Source: Phycisphaeraceae bacterium (lineage in GTDB: Bacteria > Planctomycetota > Phycisphaerae > Phycisphaerales > UBA1924). From it: a stretch of 64,000 nt of DNA. The stretch covers positions 62,001 to 126,000 of the forward strand of contig JAHBXI010000002.1 of assembly GCA_019636515.1 (NCBI GenBank), in the 5' to 3' direction. The position numbers and the translations under genes were made by a program. Positions 19,556 through 27,896 of this stretch are shown here, in pieces. The notes under the pieces are model-generated. The model did no database searches, was not told the DNA's origin, and was given only the letters and a program-made list of their open reading frames with translations. Within the stretch, counting starts at the first letter, position 1. Each line of letters begins with the position of its first letter.

Positions 19556-19929
19556 CGCAGAAAATCCGCCAATTCGTCGAGACCCCCAAGGTCGCCCAGT
19601 CCCATCGACACCGCCTCGGCCCGGAGGGTCTCCCGGAGTTTTTCCTGCGCCTTTCGCAGCGCCTCGTTGACGGCCTGGGCGATCAGCGTACCGGCGAGGG
19701 ACCTGGTGTTCTCGTCGGCGGCCATCCCGTTGACCAGCGCGGGCGCGAGGTGGACTTCGAGGACCTCCATCGAGCCGGAGACGACGGCCCGGGCCGCCCC
19801 GCCACCGGACTCCCCGACGCACCGGGTGGCCTTCATTTCAGCACGGATCCGGTCCCCGGCCTCTCGAAGGGCGTCTTGGTTCTTCATGAATCCGGCCAGA
19901 GCACCCATGGCCTTGATACGGTCCAACAT
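19552..19929 (-). CDS. ybaB: YbaB/EbfC family nucleoid-associated protein
   Basis: The 125-residue protein begins MLDRIKAMGALAGFMKN and contains the typical Gly-rich turn and strand (SGGGAARAVVSGSMEVLEVH) followed by a long helix (GTLIAQAVNEALRKAQEKL). YbaB dimers bind DNA non-specifically and are often beside dnaX and recR, neither of which is present here. The ATG at 19929 matches the usual family start. Its stop overlaps the NUDIX start by 4 bp. Confidence 0.85.
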   Translation of the reverse strand: MLDRIKAMGALAGFMKNQDALREAGDRIRAEMKATRCVGESGGGAARAVVSGSMEVLEVHLAPALVNGMAADENTRSLAGTLIAQAVNEALRKAQEKLRETLRAEAVSMGLGDLGGLDELADFLR

Positions 19930-20007
19930 GCTGGATCGTAGGGTCAAAGACCCGCGATGGATCCCCCGCGGCATGCCCGGGGTATCGTGTTCCCGGCCCG
20001 CGGAGCG

Positions 20008-23000
20008 TTACGCCACGACGGCGGCGCGGGTCATGTTTTCCTCGGCCCAGACGCCTGTCCCGACGCTCCACCAGTACCGGATCACGTCACCCGCGGCGGT
20101 CGTGCCCAGGAGGTTGATGGTGAAAGTGCCGCTGGTGGTCAGCCCGAGGATCGAGCCGGTCATCGGCGTGGCGTCCTGGATGGCGTCGCTGATGCGGGCG
20201 ATCTGCCAGAGATTCCCGACCGGTTCCCACCAGTAGACACTGATCGTCCCGTCGGGCTCTCGACCGGCGATGTTCATGGCTCCCCAGGGGGTGACGAAAC
20301 TCGAAACGCTGTCGCCCTCCAGGAGCGGTCCTCCGATGAGGTCGGTCATGTTGGTCGTGCGCCACAGGGCGCCGAACTCCGGGAGCCACCACGTCACCGA
20401 GAGTTTTCCCGACGAATCCGCGCCGCCGATGTTGATCGCGTTCCACGCGGTAAGCCAGACCGTCAGGCCGCCGGACAGGACCGGGGCTCCCGTCTGGGCG
20501 CTGAGGTTGTTGGTGGTCCACTTGGGCAGAGCCAGCGAGTGGTGGTACCACACGGCCTGGATCTGCCCCGACTCGTCGAGCCCGACCACGTTGAGCGCGT
20601 TCCATGACGTGACGAAACTGGTGATTCGCCCCGCGAAGCGGGGGACTTCGAGGCTCTGAGAACGCAGGTCGTCCCCGAGGTTGAACGCCTCCCACGCAAA
20701 CCCCGCCGCGGCCGACGCCCCGGTCTGCACGAACCGCACCAGGTCACCGTTCGAGGCGACGCCCACGAGGTTCACCAGGCCGTCGATCGACACGAAGACG
20801 GTCAGTTCCCCGGCGATGGAAGGTGAATGGGCGACCTCCTGGGAAAGGTTGCGGAACGTCCACGAAGATCCCCCGGTGTTGGTGAACAGCCCCAGGCCGT
20901 TGATCGTCCGGGCCGCCGCGTAGAAGCGGCCATCCTTGGGATCGACCCAGGTCGCCACATCCCCGAGCGTGAGCGGAGAACCCGTCTTGGCCTGAAGATC
21001 GTTGCCCGTCCAGGCGGCCTGGCCCGACTCTTGCCGCAACGCGAAAGGCATGCCCAGGAGGTTCACCGACGTGACGGTGACGCTGCCGGTCACTCCGGCG
21101 GTGGCCGACACCCTCCCGTCGGCGCCCGCCGTGAACGGTCCCCCGGGCACGATCGACAGGATGTAGTCCCCGGTGGTCGAGGGTTCCGCTCCGTCGCCCG
21201 TGACCACGCTGTACGCCGCCGCGGCAGGACCGCTCGCCGACACGCCGATGTAGTACGTCACCCCCGAAACGACCGACACGATCAGCCCGCTTTCGAGCGT
21301 CCACGCGGAGATGTCGTCGTTGGCCGCGATCTGGTTCCCCGCCGAGTCGAAGACCCGCAGGTAGGTGTCCACCCCCAGCAGGGCCGGGGAGGACGTCCGG
21401 ATGACCACGCTCCCCGAGGTCGATGGCGTAAAGACAAAGACGTCCACATCCGCCGCCCCGACGATGAAACCGCCGTCCGATCCGATCGATTCGGCCAACG
21501 GGGTCCCCACCGTGATGGGCGTTGGAGTCCCGTTGAGCACCGAATCGTTGTTCAGGGAGCGCAGGTCCGTCAGTGGACGGGTCGCGGTTGTGAGTGTGTA
21601 CGTCCCGGTCGAGCCGCCCGTCCCCGAGGCCGGGGCGAACCAGTTGAAGCCGGTGTTGCCGCGCCCGGTCACCGCGACGTAGACCGTCTCTCCCGCCTCG
21701 ATCACCCCGACGAGGCGGACGACGGCGCCGGTGGATTCGGCGAGCCTCAGGACGTCGCCGACCTCGGGGTTGTAGACCCAGACGGAGACCGAGCCGATGA
21801 ACCCGTCGGACATGGCGGTGAGCGTAAGTTCGATGAGCGAATTCTCCGCGGCGGCAAACTCGAAGAAATCGACGTCGAGCGAGCCGTCCGCCCCGACGAC
21901 CTGGTTGTTGTCCGAGCCGACGACCCCCAGGAGCGTGGACCCGATGGCCGCCGCCTGGGCGCTGAGCACGGTCCCGTTCCGGTCGGAATTGTCAAAGCGC
22001 AGGTACAGGTCGTAGAAACCGCCGGTCCCCGACGCGCTGCGGTCGAACGGATCGGCGGGGTTGAAGTTCCGGTTCCAGTAATCGGCGACCGCGACGTACA
22101 CCCGCTGCCCGCGCGTGAGGAAGACTTCGAGGTAACTGTCGGTGTTGGACGACGACTCGTCGTCGTTGAACGCGATCTGCTGGAGTTGTTCGTTGAAGAC
22201 GCGGACGTAGGAGTCGACCGCCTGTGCCCCGTAGACCTCCTGCGCCTCGATGTCGATGATCAGCAGGCCGTCGTCGGGGGCGATGATCTCGAAAAAATCC
22301 ACGTCCTGGGGGCCGACATCCAGGCCAAGGTCCGCCCCGATGAACCCCGGGTACGAGTTGGGCAGCCCCTCGAACGGCACCGCGCCCTGGACCACGCCGT
22401 TGGGATCCGGGTTGGTCAGCGAGAACCGGATGGTGTAATCCGCCGCCGCCGCCCCGTCCGCCGCCCCTGCCCCGGACGTGATGAGGTACCCCGTGTTCCC
22501 CGTCGCGGAGACGCCGATGTAGTACGTCCCGGGCAACAGGCGGGCGCTGGTGTGCGTCGGGTACGGCGAACCGGGCGTGCCGACCGAACGCGAAAGTTCC
22601 GCGCCCGTGCCGCTGAACAGCCTGATCGCGACCGTGCCCGCCACGCCTGCGGGAGTCAGCAGCGACGCGGCGACCAGGTTCCCGGGGGATCGGAGCGTGA
22701 CCGAGTACAGGTCGATGTCCTTGAGGCCGACCTGCACCGTCCCGTCGGTCCCGATCGACCCGGAATACTCGAACACACGCGTGCCGTTGAGCGCGGGAAC
22801 CTCCACGGCGTTGGAGATCGTCGAGTTGGTATCCAGGTTGGGCGGCGGGGGGTTGTTGATCGTGCCGCCCTGCACCTGGGCCACGACCTGCCGGACCGCC
22901 CGGTCGATGTTCACGCGCTTGTACGTCTGTCCCGTCTCGGCCAGGGGCTGGGCGGGTCCGAGGCTTGCCCGCCCCGCGTGATCGAACTGGATCGGGGCCC

Positions 23001-24045
23001 GGCCGTTGGTGTCGGTGTCGGCGTCCACGATCTCGTCGGCGGTCGTGCGGATGATCGAGACCACATCGGACGTCGAGAGGTAGTAGCCCCCGAAGGTAAA
23101 GGCCGCGTCCTGCATCAGCGCGACCATGCCCGCGACCAGCGGGGAGGCCATGCTGGTCCCGCTGATCGTGTTGTAGAGTTTTCCCCCCGAACCATTCCAC
23201 GCCGAGTAAATCGTCGAACCGGGCGCGGCGACCTGGTTGGGGAGCGTGCTCCGCTGGCTGGTGGCCGAGAACTGGTCGGCCCGTGGACGAAAATCGATGC
23301 CGGCGAACGATGAGTTCGCGCCTCCGGCGCCGATGCCGGGCAGGTCGTCTCCCGCGCCGTTGTCCTCCCATGTGTTGGCGACCTGGATGGTCGAGTGGAT
23401 CGCCGGGATGCTCGCCCCCGGAACGGCGAAGTCCGCGTACCCGTTGCCCGAGGCCGTAACGACCGTGATCCCCAGGGACTCGAGTTGCGCGATCCGAGAG
23501 GCCATCGCGTCGGTGCGGGGCTGGGGCGTGTTGATGTTCACGCCCGGGACGCCCAGCGACATGTTCACCACCTTGATGTTGTGGGTCGAGTGGTGGTCGA
23601 TCACCCACTGCAGGGCGGTCGCGACCGGGTCGTGGCTCGGTCGCCGTTCGTTGTCGTCGGGCAGGCCTCGTATGCCGATGATCCTCGCCTTGGTCGCCAC
23701 GCCGATCGACGGGTTCGAGGCGGCGGCCGTGCCCGCCACGTGGGTGCCGTGGCCGTCGGGGTCGCGGGGTGTCCCCGCCGATGTCCGCGTCACCGCGTCG
23801 TACCAGGCCGCGAAGTTCCCGGCGATGTCCGGGTGCGCCGAGTACACCCCCGTGTCGATAATCGCCACGCCAACGCCGCTGCCATCCACCGAGGCGTACG
23901 ACGGGTCCGATCGAAGCGCGGTCAGCCCAACCACGTCGAAGGCCGCGCTCAGGGCGTACCGCGCTTCGAGACGCTCCAGAAGTCGCTCGACCGTGCGATT
24001 CCCACCACGACCCGTCGTGACCATACGCCTTCGGTTCCCACCCAT
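20008..24045 (-). CDS. Secreted subtilisin-like protease with pre-peptidase-type modules and a repeat propeller tail
   Basis: The 1345-residue exported S8 protease begins with basic residues and ERLLERLEARYALSA, close to the LEPR-type N-terminal motif of planctomycete secreted proteins. The triad is visible: Asp in VAIIDTGVYSAHPDI (near residue 60), His in DGHGTHVAGTAA and Ser in ISGTSMASPLVAG (near 305). Four PPC-like beta modules follow, each with a D-x-D-hydrophobic signature (DVDFFEI, DVDFFEF, DVDVFVF, DIDLYSV). About six ~55-residue units end the protein (SWNALNVVGLDESG, AWNAINIGGADSSG, PWGAMNIAGREPDG). The ATG at 24045 has GGAGGT 5 nt upstream. No dockerin tail is present. Confidence 0.92.
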   Translation of the reverse strand: MGGNRRRMVTTGRGGNRTVERLLERLEARYALSAAFDVVGLTALRSDPSYASVDGSGVGVAIIDTGVYSAHPDIAGNFAAWYDAVTRTSAGTPRDPDGHGTHVAGTAAASNPSIGVATKARIIGIRGLPDDNERRPSHDPVATALQWVIDHHSTHNIKVVNMSLGVPGVNINTPQPRTDAMASRIAQLESLGITVVTASGNGYADFAVPGASIPAIHSTIQVANTWEDNGAGDDLPGIGAGGANSSFAGIDFRPRADQFSATSQRSTLPNQVAAPGSTIYSAWNGSGGKLYNTISGTSMASPLVAGMVALMQDAAFTFGGYYLSTSDVVSIIRTTADEIVDADTDTNGRAPIQFDHAGRASLGPAQPLAETGQTYKRVNIDRAVRQVVAQVQGGTINNPPPPNLDTNSTISNAVEVPALNGTRVFEYSGSIGTDGTVQVGLKDIDLYSVTLRSPGNLVAASLLTPAGVAGTVAIRLFSGTGAELSRSVGTPGSPYPTHTSARLLPGTYYIGVSATGNTGYLITSGAGAADGAAAADYTIRFSLTNPDPNGVVQGAVPFEGLPNSYPGFIGADLGLDVGPQDVDFFEIIAPDDGLLIIDIEAQEVYGAQAVDSYVRVFNEQLQQIAFNDDESSSNTDSYLEVFLTRGQRVYVAVADYWNRNFNPADPFDRSASGTGGFYDLYLRFDNSDRNGTVLSAQAAAIGSTLLGVVGSDNNQVVGADGSLDVDFFEFAAAENSLIELTLTAMSDGFIGSVSVWVYNPEVGDVLRLAESTGAVVRLVGVIEAGETVYVAVTGRGNTGFNWFAPASGTGGSTGTYTLTTATRPLTDLRSLNNDSVLNGTPTPITVGTPLAESIGSDGGFIVGAADVDVFVFTPSTSGSVVIRTSSPALLGVDTYLRVFDSAGNQIAANDDISAWTLESGLIVSVVSGVTYYIGVSASGPAAAAYSVVTGDGAEPSTTGDYILSIVPGGPFTAGADGRVSATAGVTGSVTVTSVNLLGMPFALRQESGQAAWTGNDLQAKTGSPLTLGDVATWVDPKDGRFYAAARTINGLGLFTNTGGSSWTFRNLSQEVAHSPSIAGELTVFVSIDGLVNLVGVASNGDLVRFVQTGASAAAGFAWEAFNLGDDLRSQSLEVPRFAGRITSFVTSWNALNVVGLDESGQIQAVWYHHSLALPKWTTNNLSAQTGAPVLSGGLTVWLTAWNAINIGGADSSGKLSVTWWLPEFGALWRTTNMTDLIGGPLLEGDSVSSFVTPWGAMNIAGREPDGTISVYWWEPVGNLWQIARISDAIQDATPMTGSILGLTTSGTFTINLLGTTAAGDVIRYWWSVGTGVWAEENMTRAAVVA

Positions 24046-24237
24046 CGAACACCTCCGTGCATCCGCCGCGGCGGGCGCCTCCCCTATCTCTGGTATGGTA
24101 CCGCGCGGCCTGCCGGGGGCTTGCTCGCCACCGGCCGGACCCTGACAGGTCGAGCCTCGGCGAACCCAGGTCACGGCCCACTACGATCGACTCTCGGTGG
24201 ATCTCCAGCACCGCCGACTTACGGAGGAACCGTCCGC

Positions 24238-25995
24238 GTGTCCCGCCTTCAGGCAATGCTTTCCACGGTTGAGCAGGCCCTCGCCGGCGGGCGGTTCGAG
24301 GAGGCGCGACAGACGCTCATGCGAGCGCTGCAAAGAGACCCGTCCAACGGTCCTTTGTGCAACGCCATGGCCGTGACCTTGGTCATGCTCCGCCAGCACG
24401 AGCAGGCCCTCTTCTACGCCCAGCGGGCGGCCAAGGCCTTGCCCGACGACGGAGAGGCCGCTTCCACGCTGGGCAGCATCCTCGCCCTGCTGGGCAGGGC
24501 CGCCGAGGCCGTCCCCGTTCTCGAGCGGGCCATCGCCCTATCTCCGCGATCTCCAAACCCGCGTCTTGGGATCGCCAACGCCCTGGGGTCGCTGAACCGT
24601 CACTCCGAGGTGGTCGAGCACTGCCGCGCGGGACTCGCCGTGGCGCCTGATGATCAGGACCTGACCGTCAAACTCACCTTTGGACTGCTCAGTTGCGGGC
24701 AGGCCGACGAGGCCGTCGCTTTTTCCGGCAAGGCTCTGGAGAGGCGTCCGGACGACTCGGTGCTGGCCTCGTGGCGGGCCTTTGCCCTCAATTACCTCCC
24801 CGATCCCGACCCAGCCCAGGTCCGATCGGCCCACGAGCAATACGGGAGACTGGTCGAAACCGCCCACCCGCCGCGGCCCCAATCTCCGCCGCGCGAACCG
24901 GCACGGCCCGGCGGCTCGCTTCGCGTCGGCCTGGTCTCTCCCGACTTTCGGACGCACTCGGTCGCGTACTTTGTCGAACCGTTGCTGAGACATCTTGACC
25001 GCGATCGAGTCGAGGTGACGTGCTACTCGACCTCGAAGACCCAGGACCAGACCACGCGGCGATTGAAGGATCTCGCCGCCCACTGGAGGCCGTGCGCCGG
25101 GCTTGCCGACGCCGCCCTGGCCGATCGGATCCGGTCGGACCGCATCGACATCCTGTTCGACCTGGCCGGGCACACCAGCGACAACAGCCTCCCGGTCTTT
25201 GCCATGCGCCCGGCCCCCATCCAGGCGACCTGGTGCGGGTACCCCGCGACGACCGGCCTTACCGCCATCGACTGGCGACTGGTTGACTCGATCACCGACC
25301 CGGCCGGGAGCGAATCGCACTGCGTCGAAAAAATCATGCGGATGGACCCGTGCTTCCTGTGCTACCAGCCGCCCGACGCCTCCCCCCCGGTCGGCCCGTC
25401 CCCCGCGGAGGCCGCCGGGCACGTCACCTTCGGATCCTTCAACACGCTGCTCAAACTCAACACCCGCGTCGTCGAGACCTGGGCCAGGATCCTGCGGGAG
25501 ACGCCCGGATCCAAACTGATGCTGAAGGCGACGCAACTGGCCGACTCCCGGGTGCGAGGGTGGACGGTCGATCGATTCGCGGCCGCGGGCATCGATCCCG
25601 CTCGGATTGATGTCCTTGAGGCCACCGCTTCCCAGCACGACCACCTGGCTCTGTACCACCGCATGGACATCGCCCTGGACCCCTTCCCGTATGCCGGGAC
25701 GACGACCACCTGCGAGGCGATGTGGATGGGTGTTCCCGTGGTGACCCTCGCGGGACGCTCGCACGCCGGGCGGGTCGGGCTCTCGCTTCTCTCGGCCGTG
25801 GGGATGGACGAACTGGCCGCCCCGGACGTGGATTCGTACGTCGCGCTGGCCGTCGGGCTCGCCGGTGATCGGGCGCGGACGGCGTCGCTTCGAGCGAGCA
25901 CGCGTGATCGGGTCGCGTCCTCGGTCCTGTGCGACGGACCGGCGTTCGCGGGCCGATTTGAGTCGGCGCTGCACGCCATGGTCCGCGGCGGGTAG
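24238..25995 (+). CDS. TPR protein with O-GlcNAc transferase-like (SPINDLY/GT41) domain
   Basis: The 585-residue protein has about five TPR-like repeats (residues 1-205; ALAGGRFEEARQTLMRALQR, LGRAAEAVPVLERAIAL). A GT-B GT41 domain follows, starting LRVGLVSPDFRTHSVAYF (near 227), with ILFDLAGHTSDN, FGSFNTLLKLN and the UDP-sugar-binding DPFPYAGTTTTCEAMWMGVP near residue 480. Bacterial members are proposed to glycosylate proteins; the substrate is unknown. The GTG start at 24238 has GGAGG 10 nt upstream. It is divergent from the subtilase and 39 bp upstream of trpF. Confidence 0.9.
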   Translation: MSRLQAMLSTVEQALAGGRFEEARQTLMRALQRDPSNGPLCNAMAVTLVMLRQHEQALFYAQRAAKALPDDGEAASTLGSILALLGRAAEAVPVLERAIALSPRSPNPRLGIANALGSLNRHSEVVEHCRAGLAVAPDDQDLTVKLTFGLLSCGQADEAVAFSGKALERRPDDSVLASWRAFALNYLPDPDPAQVRSAHEQYGRLVETAHPPRPQSPPREPARPGGSLRVGLVSPDFRTHSVAYFVEPLLRHLDRDRVEVTCYSTSKTQDQTTRRLKDLAAHWRPCAGLADAALADRIRSDRIDILFDLAGHTSDNSLPVFAMRPAPIQATWCGYPATTGLTAIDWRLVDSITDPAGSESHCVEKIMRMDPCFLCYQPPDASPPVGPSPAEAAGHVTFGSFNTLLKLNTRVVETWARILRETPGSKLMLKATQLADSRVRGWTVDRFAAAGIDPARIDVLEATASQHDHLALYHRMDIALDPFPYAGTTTTCEAMWMGVPVVTLAGRSHAGRVGLSLLSAVGMDELAAPDVDSYVALAVGLAGDRARTASLRASTRDRVASSVLCDGPAFAGRFESALHAMVRGG

Positions 25996-26034
25996 AGTGA
26001 AGGCGCCACCGCCGCCGGACAGCAGGAGCAGGGG

Positions 26035-26688
26035 ATGCCCCGAACGAGGATCAAGATCTGCGGGATTTCCAGGACCGACCACGCGCTGGCCGCCGCCGAG
26101 GCGGGCGCCGACGCGATCGGGTTCATGTTCTACCGCGAGTCGCCTCGCTGGATCGACCCCGACGACGCGCGGGCCATCATGGACACACTCCCGCCGCTGG
26201 TCGCGACCGTCGGCGTCTTCGTCAACCCTTCCATCGAGAAGTTCTGCGACTGCGAGGAAGCCTGCCCGACCAACTACGTGCAACTCCACGGGCAGGAGGA
26301 TGAGGCCATGGTCCGTCGGTGCGGGCCCTGGCTGATCAGGGCCGTCCGCTACGACGCGGACACCATCGCCGCCGACCTGGCCCGTTGGGATGCGATCGAC
26401 GAGGTGGATGCGATCCTGGCCGACGGGTCCGTCGGCGGAGAGGGGGTCACGCTCGACTGGCACGGACTGGCCGCCGCGGCCAAGGGGATCTCGACGCCCA
26501 TCATCCTCGCGGGTGGGCTGACTCCCGAGAATGTCGCAGAGGCCATCCGCGTTGTTCGTCCCTACGGTGTGGATGTCTCCAGCGGCGTGGAGCGATCACG
26601 CGGACAGAAGGACCCGGACCTGATCCGCGCCTTTTGCCGAGCCGTGCGAGAGGCCGACCGCGCGATCGAGGACTCCGCGGGCGATTGA
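26035..26688 (+). CDS. trpF: Phosphoribosylanthranilate isomerase
   Basis: TrpF converts phosphoribosylanthranilate to CdRP in tryptophan synthesis. The 217-residue TIM barrel has the catalytic Cys in IKICGISRTDHALAA, the strand DAIGFMFYRESPRWI, and the acid and glycine-rich phosphate loops ILADGSVGGEGVTLDW and PIILAGGLTPENV, followed by GVDVSSGVE. Length is normal. A GGAG Shine-Dalgarno sits 6 nt from the ATG. No other trp gene is in the window, so the pathway is dispersed. Confidence 0.95.
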   Translation: MPRTRIKICGISRTDHALAAAEAGADAIGFMFYRESPRWIDPDDARAIMDTLPPLVATVGVFVNPSIEKFCDCEEACPTNYVQLHGQEDEAMVRRCGPWLIRAVRYDADTIAADLARWDAIDEVDAILADGSVGGEGVTLDWHGLAAAAKGISTPIILAGGLTPENVAEAIRVVRPYGVDVSSGVERSRGQKDPDLIRAFCRAVREADRAIEDSAGD

Positions 26689-26738
26689 ATAATCAGAGGC
26701 GGGCGATCCCGCCCACCGTACCCAGAGGAGGACGCCCC

Positions 26739-27197
26739 GTGAACGACATCAAGCGTGTGGCCGAGCAGATACGCCGAGCGGGCGAACGGATCAGGCCCAG
26801 GGCCTCCGCCGCGATCGATGCCATCGATCACGGCGTGGTCGAGCCCGCGGCCGACGCCGCCGCCCATGGCGCCAAGAGACTACGGCACGCCGTCAGCGCG
26901 TTTCTTGCCGCCGCGAGTCACCTTCTTGGCGACCTGAGTGATTCGGTCGAGCCTTCCGAAGGACCGCCCTCCGCGGGGAGCAAGCCCGCGAAGAAGGGAC
27001 GCTCGGGGTCCGGGGCCGGGAAGTCCCGGGCGGCTCGGGGGGCTGGTTCCAGTTCCGTGAAGATACCCCGGCGAAAGGCACCAACCGCGAACCAGGGGAG
27101 CCACGATGGCCTCGGGGATCGTGTCAAGCCGCCCAAAGCCGCCGCGCGGCGTTCTCCGGTAAAGAAGAATCCGGCCAAGCCCTCCAGGCGGCGGTGA
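26739..27197 (+). CDS. Histone H1-like basic protein
   Basis: The 152-residue protein has an amphipathic N-terminal half with Ala-rich helices (VAEQIRRAGERIRPRASAAI; AVSAFLAAASHLLGDL). The C-terminal half is rich in Lys/Arg/Ala/Pro/Ser (KPAKKGRSGSGAGKSRAARG, ending PVKKNPAKPSRRR), like bacterial H1/AlgP-type DNA-binding tails. The N-terminal half also resembles phasin or apolipoprotein-like helices. The GTG start follows GAGGAGGA by 6 nt. It lies 50 bp after trpF on the same strand, probably co-transcribed. DNA binding is inferred from composition only. Confidence 0.6.
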   Translation: MNDIKRVAEQIRRAGERIRPRASAAIDAIDHGVVEPAADAAAHGAKRLRHAVSAFLAAASHLLGDLSDSVEPSEGPPSAGSKPAKKGRSGSGAGKSRAARGAGSSSVKIPRRKAPTANQGSHDGLGDRVKPPKAAARRSPVKKNPAKPSRRR

Positions 27198-27203
27198 GAT
27201 CCG

Positions 27204-27725
27204 TTACGTACCCGGATCGATCGGCGTTCCCGACGCGGACGTGGGATCGCCGGACGGCGTGGCGGCCCCGGCTTGACTCATGCCGCGAGGATCGTTGGTG
27301 TTTTCCCAATGGCGCATGACCTCAAGGGCCTCTTCCATCACGAGCCTGGAAATCGTGAGATTCCCGAAGAGTCCGACGCTGATTTTGATCGACGTGACCG
27401 CGGGCGAGCGGCTCGTCAAGCGGACCTGGATGTCGTCGTCGCCCACCTGATCGGCGGTGATGTAAACAAATCCATCCCCTTCGACCCGACGCTCGATCTC
27501 AAACCGCAGGTTTGAGAGCGCCTGGGTGAACGCCCGATCCGCCACGTCGAGCGGGATTTTCTTCGCGGCTCTCAACTCTCCCTCAACAAACGCGGAGGTC
27601 CCCGCCTCGGCGAGCGAAACCCCGGCGTTCGCAAAAAGGAAGGGCGGCGCGCAGGAAGCCAGAAGGCCGATCAACACGGCGCCAATGACGATCGGTGCCA
27701 GGTTGGAGAGTGGATCGGGTTTCAT
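27204..27725 (-). CDS. DUF3568-like lipoprotein
   Basis: The 173-residue protein has a lipoprotein signal peptide with lipobox LLASC near residue 25. The body fits DUF3568: FVEGELRAAKKIPLDVADRA, a central DGFVYITADQVGDDDIQVRL, and SIKISVGLFGNLTISRLVME. The last ~30 residues are Ser/Thr/Pro-rich. The ATG at 27725 was chosen because it places the lipobox correctly; an upstream ATG at 27794 would overlap the predicted -35. The frame can be read further upstream over the kinase gene, but that part is not coding. Confidence 0.78.
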   Translation of the reverse strand: MKPDPLSNLAPIVIGAVLIGLLASCAPPFLFANAGVSLAEAGTSAFVEGELRAAKKIPLDVADRAFTQALSNLRFEIERRVEGDGFVYITADQVGDDDIQVRLTSRSPAVTSIKISVGLFGNLTISRLVMEEALEVMRHWENTNDPRGMSQAGAATPSGDPTSASGTPIDPGT

Positions 27726-27763
27726 GGCGGCGGCGGTTCGGGTGGGCTCCTGGGGGCCTGCAT

Positions 27764-27793
27764 AATATAGAATCTTTGATTCCGGCTTGTTCA
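27764..27793 (-). promoter_or_regulatory. Sigma70-like promoter for the DUF3568 lipoprotein
   Basis: On the minus strand TGAACA (27793-27788) and TATATT (27769-27764) are 18 bp apart in an AT-rich patch, about 40 bp before the lipoprotein start. Confidence 0.45.
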
Positions 27794-27896
27794 TGAGTGC
27801 ATCGGAGGCTGGTTCACGGCGGTAGAAAGACAAGGCGTTCGCCGGGGTGTATTGGGGGGTGGCTTGGCTCTTCGCGGCGACGGCATACCAAGGCCC

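Noticed and set aside
20827..23313. 828-codon open frame on the plus strand inside the subtilase gene
   Set aside because: High GC content opens long antisense frames; the product is Arg/Asp/Gly/His-rich without motifs, while the minus strand encodes a full subtilase.
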